A stretch of DNA of 64,000 nt from Stigmatella aurantiaca DW4/3-1. GTDB lineage: Bacteria > Myxococcota > Myxococcia > Myxococcales > Myxococcaceae. Below the pieces are notes generated by a model. It was not told the DNA's origin. It ran no database searches and saw only the letters and a list, made by a program, of their open reading frames with translations. The position numbers were made by a program, and so were the translations under genes. Below are positions 61,795-64,000 of this stretch, one piece after another. Positions within the stretch are counted from its first letter, which is position 1. Each line of letters opens with the position of its first letter. Where the stretch lies: positions 6,094,893 through 6,158,892 of the forward strand of contig NC_014623.1 in the NCBI RefSeq assembly GCF_000165485.1, given 5' to 3'.

Positions 61795-63427
61795 TTTTGG
61801 ATTCCTCCCATTTCCAGGCAGCGGTTGCCCCTTGAGAGCCGAGCAACCTGCGGAGCGCCAGACGGTTGAGTTTGAGATTCTGGGTCAAGAGCCCATTCTG
61901 AGAAGTGAACGGCTCTTTGTTGAACAGGACACGCCCAAGTCCCTGGCCCGTATGCTCCCAGACGATCCGCTCCAGCTCACGGCGCACGGCCCTTTCGAAA
62001 CGCGAGCCTTGGCCCGCTGCGTGGATGACACAAGCAAGCCCAGAGTGACCCTCGGGAAGAAGCGCTGCCTGATGAACCCAGGGAATGCTGATGAGTTCCC
62101 GCTCAACCGGCTCCGGGTGAATCTTCCGGCCATCTCCGAGCACGATCACATTCTTCTTCCGGCCCATCAGGTGGAGAAAGCCTTCATCATCGAACCAACC
62201 GAGATCGCCCGTCGCGACCTTGCCCTGCCCCAGATAGGTCTCCGCGCAGACCTCCGGATCAATGCCGACGTATCCAGAGGTGAGCGGAACCCGTCTCTGG
62301 ACGGTGATTTCGCCGTCCGGTAACAGCTCGACCCGGACCCCGGCCACAGGGTGTCCCACACTTCCAGAACGGGCTGTTCGCGGGGTGTTGCAGGCAATGA
62401 TCCCGCACTCTGTCATGCCATACGCCTCAAACAGCGGCAGCTCGAGGGCTGAATACACCTCCAAGGTCGCACGCCCGACGGGCGCCATCCCCGTGATCAT
62501 CAGCCGAACCCGTCCTCCCAGCTCCGAAAAAACCCTCTTCCGGAGAGGCGCAAGTGCCAGGCGCCCCCACAGAAGCAGCCGCCCCCTTCTGGTTCGAGCC
62601 CTGGCCGCCATGCGAATCAGCCATCTCAGCGGAAGAGAGCCCGTCACCCGGCGGGCAATCGTCTCGAAGAACAACGGCGGCGCGAGCAGGATCGTGGGCG
62701 CCGTCTCCTTCAGCGCAGGCAAGAGGTGTATCGGCTCGATGACGACGAGTGAAATCCCATACCAAAGCGCCGCGTACACCAGAAAGCGCTGCTGAAGGTT
62801 GGCAACCGGAAGGAACAGCAAAAGGGTATCTGAAGCGTCGAACGCGTATGTCTCCTTCAGCTCCTCGATACACTGCTCCATCCCGGCGCGCGGCACGGAG
62901 ATACACCTGGGCGTCCCCGTACTGCCCGACGAAAAGACCCGGAACGGGGCCGTCCACTCCGGGTCAGCCTGCCTCGGACTGCCAACCCTCAAGGGGATCG
63001 GGCCGCGCGCATTCTCAGCCACCACCCACTCCAGATGAGCGAATCGGGAGATCGGCGTGCCATTGCCCACAAGCAATACCGTGGAGAGTTCCTGCTCCAC
63101 CGCGATGGCCTCAAGGTCCCCATGGAGCTGCGCGCTCGTAAGGGCGACGATCTCACAGCGGAGCGATACCAGCGCAAGGTCGAGCACGATCCACTCGTAG
63201 CAATTGCACGCGAGCACACCCACGCGCATGAGCGCATCGAGGCCGCGGTGACGTAGCTCTGTCACCTTCTGATGCACATCTTCCCGGAGCTGCGCAAAAG
63301 AACGGATCATCAATCCATGTGAAGTGCGCGTCACAATCTGGGCAGCCGGGTGGGCCCCCAGACGATCCGTCAGCTTCGTGAGTTCAGCCAATGTGCGGCT
63401 CCCCGCTGAAATGAGTCTTCGCTTCAA
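61775..63427 (-). CDS. AMP-dependent acyl/aryl ligase
   Basis: This 550-aa adenylate-forming enzyme has the ATP loop FSSGSTGTPRCI, the A5 motif EAYGMTECGIIAC, the A7 motif TGDLGWFDDEGFL, the hinge GRKKNVIVLGDGRKI, and a C-terminal lysine segment (LLTQNLKLNRL) like fatty acyl-CoA synthetases. It should activate a fatty or aromatic acid for the downstream carrier protein. The start appears to be TTG 63427: an in-frame stop lies just upstream and no ATG or GTG precedes the conserved region; the Shine-Dalgarno (AGGTGATG) is about 12 bp away. Confidence 0.85.
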   Translation of the reverse strand: MKRRLISAGSRTLAELTKLTDRLGAHPAAQIVTRTSHGLMIRSFAQLREDVHQKVTELRHRGLDALMRVGVLACNCYEWIVLDLALVSLRCEIVALTSAQLHGDLEAIAVEQELSTVLLVGNGTPISRFAHLEWVVAENARGPIPLRVGSPRQADPEWTAPFRVFSSGSTGTPRCISVPRAGMEQCIEELKETYAFDASDTLLLFLPVANLQQRFLVYAALWYGISLVVIEPIHLLPALKETAPTILLAPPLFFETIARRVTGSLPLRWLIRMAARARTRRGRLLLWGRLALAPLRKRVFSELGGRVRLMITGMAPVGRATLEVYSALELPLFEAYGMTECGIIACNTPRTARSGSVGHPVAGVRVELLPDGEITVQRRVPLTSGYVGIDPEVCAETYLGQGKVATGDLGWFDDEGFLHLMGRKKNVIVLGDGRKIHPEPVERELISIPWVHQAALLPEGHSGLACVIHAAGQGSRFERAVRRELERIVWEHTGQGLGRVLFNKEPFTSQNGLLTQNLKLNRLALRRLLGSQGATAAWKWEESKNVIAPR

Positions 63428-63503
63428 TACGCGAATACGTCATCACCTGGAGGCTTTCAATACATGCTCACCCGATACATAAAAACCCGAGCACACCCCA
63501 CGG

Positions 63504-63533
63504 CTTGACAAAGAAAAAACCATCTCATTACAA
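63504..63533 (+). promoter_or_regulatory. candidate sigma-70-type promoter
   Basis: TTGACA at 63504-63509 and TACAAA at 63528-63533 (18-bp spacing) lie just before the gene at 63551, in a short AT-rich divergent spacer. The -35 is perfect; the -10 matches at four of six positions. Confidence 0.45.
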
Positions 63534-63550
63534 AAGCCAAGAGGTGACAC

Positions 63551-64000
63551 ATGCCGAGAACAATTTTGATCACAGGGATCGACAAGCCACTGGGGAGCCT
63601 CCTGGCGGCCTACATCCTCGCGAACAGCCAGGACTCCCTCCTCTGCTGGGCTGACGAGACACCGGACCTTCTTTCCAAGACCTTCGCCCCTCGCCTGCGG
63701 TTTTTCGAGAGTTCCCGCTCGAAGAATGAGCGCATCGATGAGGTTTGGAGCTTGGGCCCTACCCAAGCGCTGACCCTCAACCCACCCCCTGGACCCCCAA
63801 CAAGGGGGTTGACGCGGTTACAGGCCTCGCTTCATGGCGCTCAGATTGGCGTCTTCAACCATGTCAGCACCGTCTATGTGGCTGGCAGCAAGCAAGGCCT
63901 GATTCGAGAAGAACCTTTCGACGGGCAATACGCCGCGAACAACCCAGCAGAAGAAAGCGAGCGCGCTGCCGAGCGGGCGGTGGTGAATTGGAGCCAGGAA
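63551..64000 (+). CDS. NAD(P)-dependent SDR / thioester-reductase-like protein (partial)
   Basis: The frame starts ATG 63551 and is open to the window end (150 codons), so the C-terminus is missing. It begins ILITGIDKPLGSLLAAYIL, a Rossmann motif with a degenerate glycine pattern (GxxxxxGS), and later has FNHVSTVYVAGSKQGLIREEPF, the Tyr-containing strand typical of the male-sterility/thioester-reductase branch of extended SDRs. Such reductases release acyl-carrier thioesters as aldehydes or alcohols, which fits the divergent ligase and carrier protein. GAGG lies 7 bp before the ATG. Confidence 0.75.
   Translation, partial: MPRTILITGIDKPLGSLLAAYILANSQDSLLCWADETPDLLSKTFAPRLRFFESSRSKNERIDEVWSLGPTQALTLNPPPGPPTRGLTRLQASLHGAQIGVFNHVSTVYVAGSKQGLIREEPFDGQYAANNPAEESERAAERAVVNWSQE

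Noticed and set aside
1-64000. CRISPR array, tRNA or rRNA gene
   Set aside because: No regularly spaced repeats with unique spacers, and no cloverleaf or ribosomal sequence, were seen on either strand.

Overview
The window is GC-rich, densely coded DNA that looks like a myxobacterium (Myxococcota, Cystobacterineae; Stigmatella/Cystobacter/Hyalangium-like). The clues are many secreted and lipoprotein genes with Gly/Pro/Asp-rich linkers, a PknB-like kinase with a PEGA domain, several FHA proteins, an FHA-CpaF fusion in a Tad-like secretion locus, and SBBP-repeat lipoproteins. The species is inferred; no rRNA or tRNA gene was seen.

Layout. 0-18.6 kb: a partial J-domain protein, then exported proteins. 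These include HEAT-repeat proteins, a 935-aa SBBP propeller/von Willebrand D protein, a subtilisin-like protease, and three paralogues sharing an N-terminal secreted module that ends in either PPC repeats (one) or a Hint (hedgehog/intein) autoprocessing domain (two). Between the two Hint genes sit two tandem SBBP lipoproteins, the first frameshifted at a G7 run. 18.7-21.5 kb: proC, a DivIVA-like gene, a YggU-family gene and a membrane gluzincin. 21.7-27 kb: an unknown protein, polA (proofreading motifs lost), an exported MsrA, and an RsbQ/KAI2-like hydrolase.

27.0-39.3 kb is an accessory island. It is bordered by a decayed IS630 element, two truncated copies of the same IS91-like transposase C-terminus in the same orientation, and a 15-bp direct repeat. 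Inside is one tightly overlapping four-gene operon on the minus strand: (1) a Clp/HSP100 D2-type AAA+ ATPase with a novel N-terminus; (2) a small radical-SAM protein; (3) a 2083-aa fusion of zinc ribbons, Ser/Thr kinase-like domain, DUF4011-like region, UPF1/COG1112 SF1 helicase and Vsr/MTES_1575-like nuclease; (4) a coiled-coil protein. The kinase-helicase core recalls Mokosh anti-phage systems, but the nuclease, AAA+ and radical-SAM partners do not match the Mokosh layout I know. This is the best candidate for an undescribed conflict or defence system.

39.3-46.6 kb: surface lipoproteins (beta-helix; DNRLRE/DUF3616), a luciferase-like flavin monooxygenase and a double-FHA membrane protein. 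46.6-51.5 kb: part of a Tad/Kil-like apparatus (FHA-CpaF ATPase, secretin, prepilin peptidase, FHA protein). 51.6-58.2 kb: two translationally coupled propeller lipoproteins, then glyS and glyQ. 58.3-60.5 kb: a receptor-type Ser/Thr kinase. 60.5-64 kb: a coupled operon of acyl-AMP ligase, acyl carrier protein and amidohydrolase, diverging from a partial reductase-like SDR gene; it probably makes a small acyl-derived metabolite.
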